Assembly: GCF_000224145.3 (NCBI RefSeq) | Contig: NC_020175.2 | Span: 1,709,231-1,773,230 of the forward strand | Source of the DNA: Ciona intestinalis | Lineage: Eukaryota; Chordata; Ascidiacea; Phlebobranchia; Cionidae | Reading direction: 5' to 3' | Length of the DNA stretch: 64,000 nucleotides | Shown here: one piece after another, positions 1 to 9,700 of the stretch | How positions within the stretch are numbered: position 1 is the first letter of the stretch | Layout of the letters: each line of letters opens with the position of its first letter | Made by a program: the position numbers and the translations under genes | The notes under the pieces: generated by a model | The model's database searches: none | What the model saw: only the letters and a program-made list of their open reading frames with translations | Told to the model about the DNA's origin: nothing

Positions 1-470
1 AGTAATTTTCCGTTGCCATTTCACCTTTTTAAATTCGTTTATTAATCTTTAAATTAAGCAAAACACAAGACTCTTTGTTTTTCGTGCAATTTTGGTCTCT
101 TTGAATAAGCAGGGCAACCAACTATGCGTCAGCTATTTTACAAAATATCAAAATACCGAGTCATTTAGAAATATAACATTTCTATGTTTGAAGAGTGCGC
201 TACGCATCAGTAATTCCTTAGGGATGTTTTTATTTCAACACGAGAAATTCTTCTATTTTTATTGTAACAGATTGCAGTTAGTGTAGGTGTTAATTATACC
301 ACTTTTAATAAAGAACGCTACTAAGTGATACAAAATACATTACATTTCAGACAAAACACCACTGCAAGCTTCTTTCATTTTTCTGTATTTCTCGAAATGC
401 CTTTTAAAATAAAGCTGTATTTTTATTTGTTAAATATTTAAATTATTTTTATTTTTTCAGTGATATTATT
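1..470 (+). promoter_or_regulatory. Leader region of the MANBAL/PRKRIP1 unit, with a splice or trans-splice acceptor
   Basis: No convincing coding sequence is seen here. A T-rich tract ends in a strong 3' splice site (AG at 459-460), ten bases before the MANBAL start codon. It is either the acceptor of a 5'UTR intron or a spliced-leader trans-splice site, as is common in tunicates. No matching donor or TATA box could be fixed by eye. A short ORF at 92-286 looks non-coding. Confidence 0.45.
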
Positions 471-728
471 ATGCTGAATGAAATTAACTCTGACGAACTT
501 TTGATCCCAGAACTAACTTCATTCGAAAAAATTCTAAATTGCTTTCTTTGGATTGGTGGAGTCTTTCAGTTTATTTGTATATTAGCAGTTGTCTTGATTT
601 CCGATAAAAATATACTAACTGCTCCCTCTGGGGGTGAGAATGAAAAAGTAAAACAGCTGGAAAAAAGAACTGAAACTGTTAGTAAAAGAGGAAAAAATCT
701 TGTAAAAACGCTGCGAAAAAGAAAGTAA
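471..728 (+). CDS. MANBAL: MANBAL-like small membrane protein (UPF0239 family)
   Basis: An 85-residue protein encoded without introns. Residues about 13-45 ([20 protein letters not shown] and what follows) match the conserved core of vertebrate MANBAL: a short acidic N-terminus, a P-E-x-T/S lead-in, one hydrophobic segment (about 24-44) and a highly basic tail ending in lysine/arginine runs. The length is the same as the human protein. It is predicted to be a single-pass membrane protein; the family's molecular function is not established. The start at 471 is the first ATG after the acceptor at 459-460 and gives the family's full N-terminus. The stop at 726-728 is followed by one base and then the start of PRKRIP1, so the two are probably co-transcribed. 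Identification is from remembered family sequence and is fairly secure because the hydrophobic core aligns without gaps. Confidence 0.85.
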   Translation: MLNEINSDELLIPELTSFEKILNCFLWIGGVFQFICILAVVLISDKNILTAPSGGENEKVKQLEKRTETVSKRGKNLVKTLRKRK

Positions 729-729
729 A

Positions 730-1335
730 ATGACAGAGATATTTAACGAAGCAAAAAAACATGACAAACCTCTCTCAAAACCCGTGGTGGTTCCAAAAAA
801 CACAGCGGATATTCAAAAAAGGAAAATTGAGAAATTAATGGCAAATCCCGAGAAACCTGTTTATATTCCAGAGCCAAAAAAACAATGGAAACCAAAAGAT
901 GCCCCCGAGTTTGTTCGGGATGTGATGGGGTCCAGTGCGGGGGCTGGAAGCGGAGAGTTCCACGTTTACCGTCATATTCGGAGAAGAGAGTACAACAGGC
1001 AGAAGTTTATGAGTTACGAGGAAAAAAAGAAGAATTTGGATGAGGAGTATATGAAGAAACAGGAAGATAACAAGAGATTGGCGGAAGAAGCAACTGCCAA
1101 GAAAAGAGCAAAAAGATTGAGGAAAAAACAGAATACGAAGAAGAATAAAAATAAAAAAAAGAAGTCAGATGAAAATGATCATGGTAATCATGAAAATGAT
1201 CATGATGTAAATATTGTAAATGATAAACATAATAATGACAATAATCTTGATGTTGAACAGATTGACAATTGTGATAATAACAATGCAAATACTACTCAAG
1301 AAGTTCAAAATGATGATAAAAATACAAACCCTTAA
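730..1335 (+). CDS. PRKRIP1: PRKRIP1 homologue (PRKR-interacting protein 1, C114)
   Basis: A 201-residue protein in one exon. The signature block [20 protein letters not shown] (residues about 57-76), followed by [12 protein letters not shown], is almost identical to vertebrate PRKRIP1. Upstream, [18 protein letters not shown] matches the family's N-terminal helix, so the start at 730 gives the whole protein. Residues about 95-140 form a charged lysine/arginine-rich helix that contains the nuclear signals. The last 55 residues are a low-complexity Asn/Asp/His tail unlike vertebrates. Known members are nuclear double-stranded-RNA-binding proteins found in the spliceosome. The ATG is one base after the MANBAL stop and in a different frame. 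No AATAAA lies between this stop and the next gene; the first is at 1615-1620, inside intron 1 of that gene. Confidence 0.93.
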   Translation: MTEIFNEAKKHDKPLSKPVVVPKNTADIQKRKIEKLMANPEKPVYIPEPKKQWKPKDAPEFVRDVMGSSAGAGSGEFHVYRHIRRREYNRQKFMSYEEKKKNLDEEYMKKQEDNKRLAEEATAKKRAKRLRKKQNTKKNKNKKKKSDENDHGNHENDHDVNIVNDKHNNDNNLDVEQIDNCDNNNANTTQEVQNDDKNTNP

Positions 1336-1538
1336 CAGTGTTAACAGCATTGTGTAAAAGATTTTCATTACTTAAATTGAAACACATATTCTGTTTTTCT
1401 CAATGTTTCAGTTAAGAAATCCTGTGTTACAAAATGTTGATAAATCATTCTCAGTTTTCTTCTACTTTAAACTTTTATTACTGCTTTTGTACAGAATGTT
1501 GAGGTTGTAGGTGCATGAAGTTTAATTAATAACGTATA
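1336..1538 (+). promoter_or_regulatory. Short spacer between PRKRIP1 and CSTPP1 with candidate acceptors
   Basis: This 203-base spacer separates the PRKRIP1 stop from the CSTPP1 start. It contains no AATAAA but has two pyrimidine-led AG sites, at 1410-1411 (after CTGTTTTTCTCAATGTTTC) and 1493-1494 (after CTGCTTTTGTAC). Either could accept a spliced leader or a cis intron. The arrangement fits an operon-like junction but does not prove one. Confidence 0.4.
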
Positions 1539-1770
1539 ATGGCAAAGGCTGAAGTAGATGCCATTTCCCCAAGTGAATACTTAGGTAATTAATTTAAATG
1601 GAATTACCACTTAAAATAAAAAATAAGCCAAATAGATAAAGTTTTTCTCACAAAAGCTATTCACCTATATTGATTTATAAGCTAAAGGGGTTGTGCTTTC
1701 TTAACCCGGTCCCCAAGTACCGATTGTTTGTTATTACCCTACTTGACTATATTTATTATAATGTAAAGGT

Positions 1771-1803
<33 letters not shown>

Positions 1804-4398
1804 TACAGAATTTCTGTATCATTGTTATTTTCCCCATAGACAAACACCACATCCTTCTCTACATAGAAGATGCAATCACCCAGTTACTGGAATACAAAGA
1901 TGAAAATTCTAAAGTCATTCACTCAAAATTTTTAGCTGACTAGTAAGTGGGGTTTAAAATGTTAATTTCTATTATTTTATCCTATGTGGGTGAGGTGCCA
2001 CAGCATAGCATGCCATGGGATATAGATTTGGCCAGATTTGGCTGATTATTACCCCAGCACCTAGGATGCTACAACCCGTTATGGTTAGTGACCACTGTGT
2101 AGATTCTGTAGAGGCCTGTAGGCTGTGTGTGTGACCTACTCATAGCAATCAATCGAACCCGGTATGTGTAATCCTCAATTTAGCCTGTCTCATCACTCTG
2201 TTGCTAGTTGTTTAAAACACGATCAGAATGTTTGTATGTTATAAGCTAAAGGTGTACCGTCTTCCCTCACAGTACTATAACAAAAGGAAGGGGATTAATA
2301 ACTGTAACACACTGGTTTGGAGCAATACTCTTCTTGTTCTAGAGCAGTTACATCGTCAAGCAACGAAGTTACAATGTAATCGATAACCACTAAGCCATTG
2401 CGCCAGATTTTTTCCCGTGCTGCATACTTTTTATATTGCACAAATATCACAACAGTAACCAACGTTCTTTCCTATAGCTTCAGAAGTATCCACAAAGGAA
2501 CTCACACTTTATTCCGGGAGTTTGAATACATACGAGCAACTGCGCATAACAGAGCTTGTTTCATCAAATGTGTGTGGAGTTGTTTCAGGCATATTGCCAG
2601 CCATGGTGGTAAGATTTTGTTTATATATATTTTTTTCATTCACCTGATATAGGCCTCTGTTTTTATTGTAGAATCCTTTGTACCCTCATTTTGGAAAAAA
2701 GAGGTAGGCCTACCGCCTACAAAACTTTTATAAATGCAGAGATCTCTGACAATTATTTGTGGTAATACTAATTTAGTCTGATTATGAGGGTTACAGTATG
2801 CCATTAACGTTAAGTAGGGATGCACATTACAGAATAATTAGGTATTCTAGGATATCCTAGAATACTTTATTTCGAATCTAGAATTCCGAATCTTTTTATA
2901 TTTATAGGAAAAAATAATTTTAGCCACATAAGTCAGTTTATTGACTCTTTTTTTTGTATCCTGTAATTAGATTCGAATACAAAAGGATTCGAATCTCAGG
3001 GATTCGAAATTCTGTAATGTGCATCCCTAACGTTAAGTATCTTGCCCAAGGACTCATACACCACTAAACTCACAAACAAAAATTTCCAGAACAATTGTTT
3101 CAAATTTACTATATACATGGCGATGGCAGCTCAGTGTATATATTTCCAGGTTAATTGGTGGTAGCTTCAGGTTACATTTGAGCATATCTATCAATACACA
3201 AATTTTGTTTTTTGTTGTTGGTATGTCCCTTTAAATTAAATATACCTTATCTCACAGCTGAGTTACTGAGTGTGAAGGAATATCATTCGCTTCTTTGTTT
3301 GCTGAGTCATGACTTTCCGATGGACATGGTTCAACGCACAGCACGAGTCGTTCTTATGGATGACGCGCTTGACTGCTTAATGTCATTTCCCGATTTTCTT
3401 TACGCATTTCAAATTCAATTTTATTATGAAGGTATCGTTCATGTTTAACCTATGGAGTGTGAAAACATGTTTCAACAGGCAAATACCTCTGTAAAAGTAA
3501 CCCTAAAACAAACTAAGTTAGATATGTGGTAACTTGTAAGTGGGCACATCCTGAACACCTGTGGTTACTATTTATAATGACTGTCATTGCCCCACCACAC
3601 ACGGTAAATAAGTTACATTCATTCATAACAACTGCAACAGGTTTCAATTATAAGACATGTTGTCAGTTTCAAACAGATAAGAATATTTGTTTCACAAACT
3701 ACAATGAAACTTGTTAATTTATATTTTTCATCCAGTTTTAATGTTTTTTCTAAGATTTAATTTAAAATTAACTTAAATTATGTTTTTTCTCCGCAGAATT
3801 TGTGAACTCCTGCAAAGAAGCGTACGACCACCTCAGCACTGGGTTGAACACAGTATTCGTTCCTTCATCTGAAAACTGGCAATCGAGTAAAACGTCGATC
3901 CATGATGATAGTGGGAGGGGTAATGAAGGTGAGAGGGGGGGGGGTTGGATTTGTATCTGACTTTTTGTTTTTGCCAAACATCCATGACCTACTTTTGCTA
4001 CTAACCAATAGTTTTTTTTAAATTTTAAATCACAATCAACTTCTATTCTGTACTATTATTGCTTAAACTAGGCATGCCCATTACCCCTAAACTCAAATGA
4101 TAAATCTTTAATACAATTTTCTTGTTATTTTGAACCATAATGGAGTTATAACATTTTTCAAAAAATCTAAATCTGCACACTAGGTGTCAATTGTCAAGCA
4201 TTCTACGACACGTTGGCAAAATCATGTTTAAAACTCCACTCTACAAGTCCATGCCCCTCACTACAGCATGTGCATAGTGAACTTAGTAAAACACCTCGGA
4301 TTACTTTCTATGGGTTACTGATGGCTCTCAGTAAGAATGATGATGTAAATACTGAAATAGGTAGGCAAAGTAACCATTACTTATTTAATATAAGGTAA
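1539..4398 (+). CDS. CSTPP1: CSTPP1 homologue (C11orf49; tubulin polyglutamylase complex regulator)
   Basis: Six exons join in frame: 1539-1584, 1840-1942, 2478-2608, 3258-3431, 3797-3928 and 4184-4398, giving 266 residues. All internal sites are GT-AG and all phases agree. Conserved blocks in order are ISPSEYL, HHILLYIEDAITQLLEYKDE, GTHTLFREFEYIRATAHNR, ARVVLMDDALDCLMSFPDF, FAFQIQFYYE and RITFYGLLMALSK, matching human C11orf49/CSTPP1 over nearly its whole length. The human protein is centriolar-satellite associated and regulates the tubulin polyglutamylase complex. The 3' end is the weak point: a GT at 4361 could start another intron, whereas reading through adds 12 residues before TAA at 4396-4398, which lacks the human acidic tail. 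Polyadenylation signals at 4461-4466 and 4585-4590 favour an end here. Intron 3 carries a hAT MITE. Confidence 0.88.
1770..1804. repeat. TA-rich microsatellite in CSTPP1 intron 1
   Basis: A run of alternating T and A (with one AAA interruption) ends 36 bases before the exon 2 boundary at 1840. It is likely to vary in length. It has no coding content. Confidence 0.85.
2200..2282. mobile_element. Fragment of the TATAGTAGGGTGGG MITE family
   Basis: The stretch GTTTAAAACACGATCAGAAT followed by GCTAAAGGTGTACCGTCTTC and an ACTATA end matches the distal half of the better copies at 9062-9255 and 35956-36152. The other terminus is missing. It lies in CSTPP1 intron 2. Confidence 0.6.
2815..3029. mobile_element. 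hAT-type MITE with intact 8-bp target duplication
   Basis: This 215-bp element begins TAGGGATGCACATTACAGAA and ends in the exact inverted complement, giving about 21 bp of terminal inverted repeat. It is flanked by identical 8-bp direct repeats, ACGTTAAG at 2807-2814 and 3030-3037. The interior is AT-rich with repeated GGATTCGAAT-like palindromes and has no ORF. The 8-bp duplication and terminal sequence are typical of non-autonomous hAT elements. It sits in CSTPP1 intron 3 and looks young. Confidence 0.92.
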
Positions 4399-4749
4399 TT
4401 CTGTGTCTGCTGCAACTAACAATATGTAACTGTAGACCTAAACATAATTACTTTTATATCAATAAATTTTACCCTTTGTAATGCCCCACAGATTAGCACA
4501 ATTATTTTTTTATAGAATTCATCTTAACTTTTGACATTACTGAAAGTTTTTTCTAGTTGTTTTTTTTAAACCAAAACCTTTCAAAATAAAGACAGTCATA
4601 TTATCTAATGTTTGTGTTGAAACTGACCAAGAACGAAGTCTATTTCTAACATATTACATTTAAATAATGCACTAATGAATCATGAACCCAATTTAGCCAG
4701 GGCATATATCTAATATTCCAATAGAATAGAGTTCGTTGGGCAAGATTTT
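4399..4749. other. Non-coding 3' region of CSTPP1
   Basis: AT-rich sequence with AATAAA at 4461-4466 and 4585-4590, probably the 3'UTR and terminator region of CSTPP1. No ORF or RNA gene is seen. Confidence 0.5.
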
Positions 4750-5056
4750 TGTCCAGCGCAAGGCAGAGTGGTTATCTCGCCTGCCTGTAGTCCATAGGTA
4801 ATGGGTTCAAGGCTCGTTCCTGCTACCTTTGTGGACGTATTGCGTATGTGTGCTTGGGCAAGACACTTAACAGCAGTTGCTCCAAGTTCAACCCAGTGGT
4901 CACCAATGGGTTGTCCAAATTATCAGCCATACATAAAATTAAAAAAATCACCTTGAAAGTAACATGCATGGTAATTAGTAAGCTGGCACAAGGTGTACCA
5001 ACACACGTGTTACTGTCGTTTTCCGGCCACGCGAGGATAAAGTAAGTTACATTCAT
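4750..5056 (+). mobile_element. tRNA-derived SINE
   Basis: The head GTCCAGCGCAAGGCAGAGTG followed by GGTTATCTCGCC resembles a tRNA A-box region, and GGTTCAAGGCT about 55 bases later is a good Pol III B box. A conserved body follows (GGGCAAGACACTTAAC, ATGGGTTGTCCAAATTATCA, CACGTGTTACTGTCGTTTTC, GAGGATAAAGTAAGTTACAT). The same body recurs at 55731 and in reverse at 8275-8425, with fragments elsewhere. It lies between CSTPP1 and the WFIKKN-like gene. Confidence 0.8.
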
Positions 5057-6224
5057 TTTTTTCATTCATTTGTCGGTTACGTATTTCGTAACATGTTTCC
5101 AACATTTAAACATTCGTCCATATTATGACACACATATATGACGTATTCTAGTTTATTGTTAAAGACATAAAATAGAACTTAACACACCCGCCCACGTAAC
5201 TCTACCAAACAAGGTTTCAAGTGCTGACGTCTCATAATCGCAAGAACTCAATATTTTCATAACTCCTACGTCACAAACCCCCCGCGCGTAGCACCAACGA
5301 CTCGCATTGTTTTTCCAACTCCGTGAAAGACAGCGGTACAAACCAGATCAAGCTGTTCAATAAATGCTTAGTCTGTCTACGCAGTTCCTTATCTCTTACC
5401 GCCAATATCTTATGCATCCTTTCTTTTTACCCGCACGCATGTATTACGCATTCGGCAATCTAAATTTAATGATTGAAAATGCAAATTCGAGTCTTTCGTT
5501 TTCTCGTCAGCATCGGCCGTTCTAACCAACCAATCTCATTACCTTATACTTACGATGAAAGCTAACGATTTCAAATGATACTTAACATTATATGGCTCGT
5601 GCCACCAAACATATTTTAGTATATAAATTGGCTTAACCGGTAGGATATCTACGCTATAAAATTTTCTCGTATATCTGAAAAAGCGTTTGTACAATAAAAA
5701 TAACCATTTCTCACCAGACGAGCCAATTTTAATATTGATTCTGACATACTTTAATCAATGATTTGAGCTTGAAATGATCACTTTTTAAAAACAGAATCAG
5801 TTTACAAAAAAAAACGTTTTAAACCTTTGCAGACAATTTATATATTATTAACAATAAGTTTTTTTCGATCTCTTGAAACTAAATCAGTTTACAAAATTAA
5901 CAATTTTGTTTATCTTTTGTTTTTATTTTACTGAATCCTTCGTTTCGTTTTCCGCCAGGTGTCCTTCCAGGGCGCGATTGTCTATTGGAAGGTAGTGACG
6001 CCGAAATCATTATGACGTAACAGATAAAACTGCGACATCACAACACAACTTATATGCTGTATCAAATGTATTATGTTTTTATAGAATACAGATGTATATT
6101 TTTTCATTTACATTAAAAAAACGAAAACAACGACTTATTCGTGTTGATAATGCAATTTTGTTGCTTTTTGCTTTCATTTGTGTCATTTACCGTTTTAGGG
6201 CTAGAAATCGGTATATAGAACTGT
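5057..6224. other. Intergenic sequence between convergent genes
   Basis: No conserved protein, RNA gene or long repeat is recognised. Parts of 5160-5340 are less AT-rich than the surroundings but the ORFs there are short and featureless. The genes on either side converge on this interval, so it should hold mainly 3' flanks. Confidence 0.4.
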
Positions 6225-6402
6225 TGGGTAAGATGGATACATTTAACACACACTTTTCAATATCTCCTAATCGTGTGTTTAACAATTACCAACAATATTT
6301 TGACTTCTTGAGAATCCGATTATACATTTCTGTAAACATTTCCTGTTTACTACGATAAAGAAAATAAAAACATGGTCCATCTCATCCTAACCCTCTATAT
6401 AT
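6225..6402. mobile_element. Diverged MITE related to the TATAGTAGGGTGGG family
   Basis: GGGTAAGATGGATACATTTA at one side and ACATGGTCCATCTCATCCTA at the other are imperfect inverted complements, with the family's internal ATCGTGTGTTTAACAATTAC and TTCTTGAGAATCCGATTATA between. It is older than the copies at 7547 and 9062. A sister copy with the same GATGGATAC end lies at 7828-8003. Confidence 0.6.
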
Positions 6403-6792
6403 CCGTTCTCGTTTAGTGCGAAATTATATCACCTTGGTTTACCATAAAGCTTAACATCGTTATCTGTAGGAAATGGCAACTAATACAACTCTAAATTTTA
6501 TTTACATTTTTGATACGCAAGTGAAAAACAAAATTAAATAAAAAACAACAAACCAATAAATATACAAGAAATAAACGGCTGCAGCGACGTAGGGCATTAG
6601 GTGTCGGCTCGTAAGGATGTTTTGTTTGATAACTTGATGTTAAAATATCGTAAGGATGTTGACGTGGAAATAAAGACCTTATAAAATGTTGTGTAAAGTG
6701 GGGACTAAAGGAGCTTGTGCGGAAGGCTTTCTTTGGACGATGCCAATGTTTTGACATTCCCTGCTTTTTGTTTGGAAAGAATACGGCAAGAT

Positions 6793-9700
6793 TTATGTTT
6801 GTTGGAAACGTCGAGCTGTTCTCGGCGCAAGGAACTGACATAGTCTCTGGGATTGTCGGACATTACCGTTCATTCGCAAAATGTTTTCTCTTGTAGCAAG
6901 TACAGCAAGACTGCCTTGTGTAATAGTGGGGATATCATAACGTACCCTGCCGCTGATAATGATTTCGAAATCGTGTCTCGGGTTAAAAATGCGTCGGCTG
7001 TTTTGGTACAGGCGTGCTACGTTTGCTTGGTTCTGTAGTGCTGCTTCGTGTGCCAAATGCTTTAGATCTGGACAAGGGCAGTGCGTATCTAAATCCAGTT
7101 CAAATTCTCTTTCTGCTTCTTCTGGGTTAGATAAATTCGCGAAACCCAGGCCGAGTCTCCCACCTCTGTCCTTGAAAACTCTGGTCATTATAAGTTGTAT
7201 ATACCGATATCCCCTGCCGTTGTTAACTCGCTTAATGCGCCCACCGACCACAAAGTCAGCATCGCAGAAGGTAATGCCCAAGTTTTGTTCGCAACTCCTA
7301 CACTGCGGGGGACGCATGAAACTTGGTCCAGGATATACACACATAGACTTGCAAACGTTGATGTCCGGAAAGTTATTAGTGTTGCCTCCACACCCACCGT
7401 AGATAAATACCTGAATCAAACAAAGTAAATCGTAAACATGTTGGAAACACTGTTTATATTCAATGTTGATCAGACTGTCTTCGAAAAAGAAGTGTGTTTT
7501 ATTATTTGAATTTGGCCAATTTTCTCTTTCGCGAAACAGTTGTATGTATAGTAGGGTGGGGGAAGATGGGACGCTTTTTGCACAGAATATCTAAATGTCC
7601 TGATCGTGTTTTAAACAATTAACAACGGTCTATTGGAGTCGTGGAGATACGGTTTTAAAATTCTTTTAATTTTTTTTGTTCACTACCAAATATGACGAGA
7701 AAATAGAATGATAAGGTGTCCCATCTTCTTCCACCCTACTATATATGAACCAATGTAATATTACACATGTGTAAATGTGTTAAGCGTGACTGCTGTTCAT
7801 ATTGTAGTTTATATCTACCTTTACCAGGTAAGATGGATACCGTTTGCACATAATATCTTATATTTTACCATTCAATAACTTCTCTGCTTTAGATCCCAAG
7901 TAAATGGTTATACTTTTTCTGTAAATATTCTTTGTTTGCTATCAAATTGGATGATAAAAGAGAATGAAAACATGGACCATCCTCACCCCAACATTCTATA
8001 TATTAATCTCAATTTTCATTTACCTCGCATCTTCTTGAGACTGTGTTGTAAAACAGTCGTTGTTTATAATTCCGACATTCCCCTTGGCTCATTGGTTGCT
8101 GACAGATATTTAAGCATGTGTTTGCGCACTCCTCAAGCGTGTTGTACTGAAAACAGAATGAGGTTTATGTTTACAATTAATGACCGGTAATAAGAGTTTG
8201 GTCGGAGAAAGACGGTGGTTAAACCCGAGTGGTCTGTTTTAAACACCTCGTGTGAGATTTTTTTGTACTTTTTTATGCGTGACTGATAAATTGGACAACG
8301 CATTAGTGACTACTGGGTTGGAGCAATTGTCGTTGGGTGTCTTGCCCAAGGACACATACGTCCAGTAATGGTAGCAACGACAAACCTTGAACCCATTACC
8401 TCTGTGTTACAGGCAGACGCGCAAACCAACTGTGGCAAGGCAACAGTTTAGTCGTAATAGTTTAGTTTTAAGCCAAATATTTGAAAAGCTTTGTTTGGGT
8501 TGACATTTTTTTACACCAACAACAAAGCTTATAAACATTATTAATAAGTCTTTATACGTTATTGGAAGTATGTGTGTGTATACAATAAATAGTTTGCGTT
8601 GTACCTTATTTAAAACCTCACTACAATCAACGATTCTCCTTCTCTCGCATGTTGCTGTCTCACGATCATACACGAAATACGTTCTCATGTGTACCTCCCT
8701 ACCAATGCATCTAAGACTTTGCGCTTCCAAATTTTCGTGGCATTTTCTATAGACTTCTTCATCTATGCTCATAGGCCTTGTAGGGGTTGGAGGACTTCTC
8801 GTTGTGGTCGCGAGGGTGGTAGCTGGCATTGGACGAATAGTTGTATGGGCTATGCAAGCAGCCCTGTCCATATGGCACTTGCTAGCGTATGTGTTCCCAT
8901 CTGATGCCAAAATCGAAAATTCGTTGCTGTTGCTGTCAGCGCACATGGTGATGCAGTTACAACTGACAACGCCGTTGCTCGCGCTACATAAGGTACCTTG
9001 TTGAAGGCATGATATAGGTGTGCAACTATTTGATGCCTGTGAAGTAAAGATTCAGTTAATATATAGTAGGGTGGGGAAAGATGGGACACATTTTCATTCT
9101 ATTTTCTCGTATATTTTGGTAGTAAACAAAGAACATTCAAAGAATTATAAAACCTTGTCCTCTCGACTTTCATAGACCGTTAATAATTGTTTAAAACACG
9201 ATTATGTTTATATATTTTGTGCTAAAGGTATCCCATCTTCTCTCACCCCACTATATGTTAGTTGTAACTGTATAACGAGTCAACGTAGATAAAGCAAGGA
9301 GAAAAGATACGACTTGTGTCGACTGTGAAATAGCGTTTACGTGCAAGAAATCGAAGTTCATTTGTTTATATAAAGTAAAAGTTCACCCATCAGTAATCCG
9401 CTGATAAAAGGGACTTAAAGTTTTACTTTCCAAAACAAGCATGCGAATTTACAGCTTCGGTTAATAATAAGGGAAAAAATGCATATTCATGAAATGTCTA
9501 GCACCCTTTAAATGTTAAAAAGGCACAAGACTAATTTTCAAACGGATATACTTAATTCTTGTCTGGCACTCCGATATAAGGAACTCGGTATTGGATCACG
9601 ATTGATCTTGCTTTAATTATCTTACGCAATAATCGCATTTTAGGCGTGATGCTTCGCCAGCACGCGTTTTAATTACTCTGTCTCGCCAAGCCCCGTTTCA

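Noticed and set aside
1007..1368. Minus-strand ORFs of 67 and 93 codons rich in His/Tyr or Ile
   Set aside because: They are shadows of the low-complexity PRKRIP1 tail.
4750..4860. Possible functional tRNA gene
   Set aside because: A- and B-box-like words are present, but the sequence cannot be folded by eye into a full cloverleaf, and it continues into a repeated SINE body.
6959..7402. 147-codon plus-strand ORF
   Set aside because: It is the antisense shadow of the NTR/Kunitz exon of the WFIKKN-like gene.
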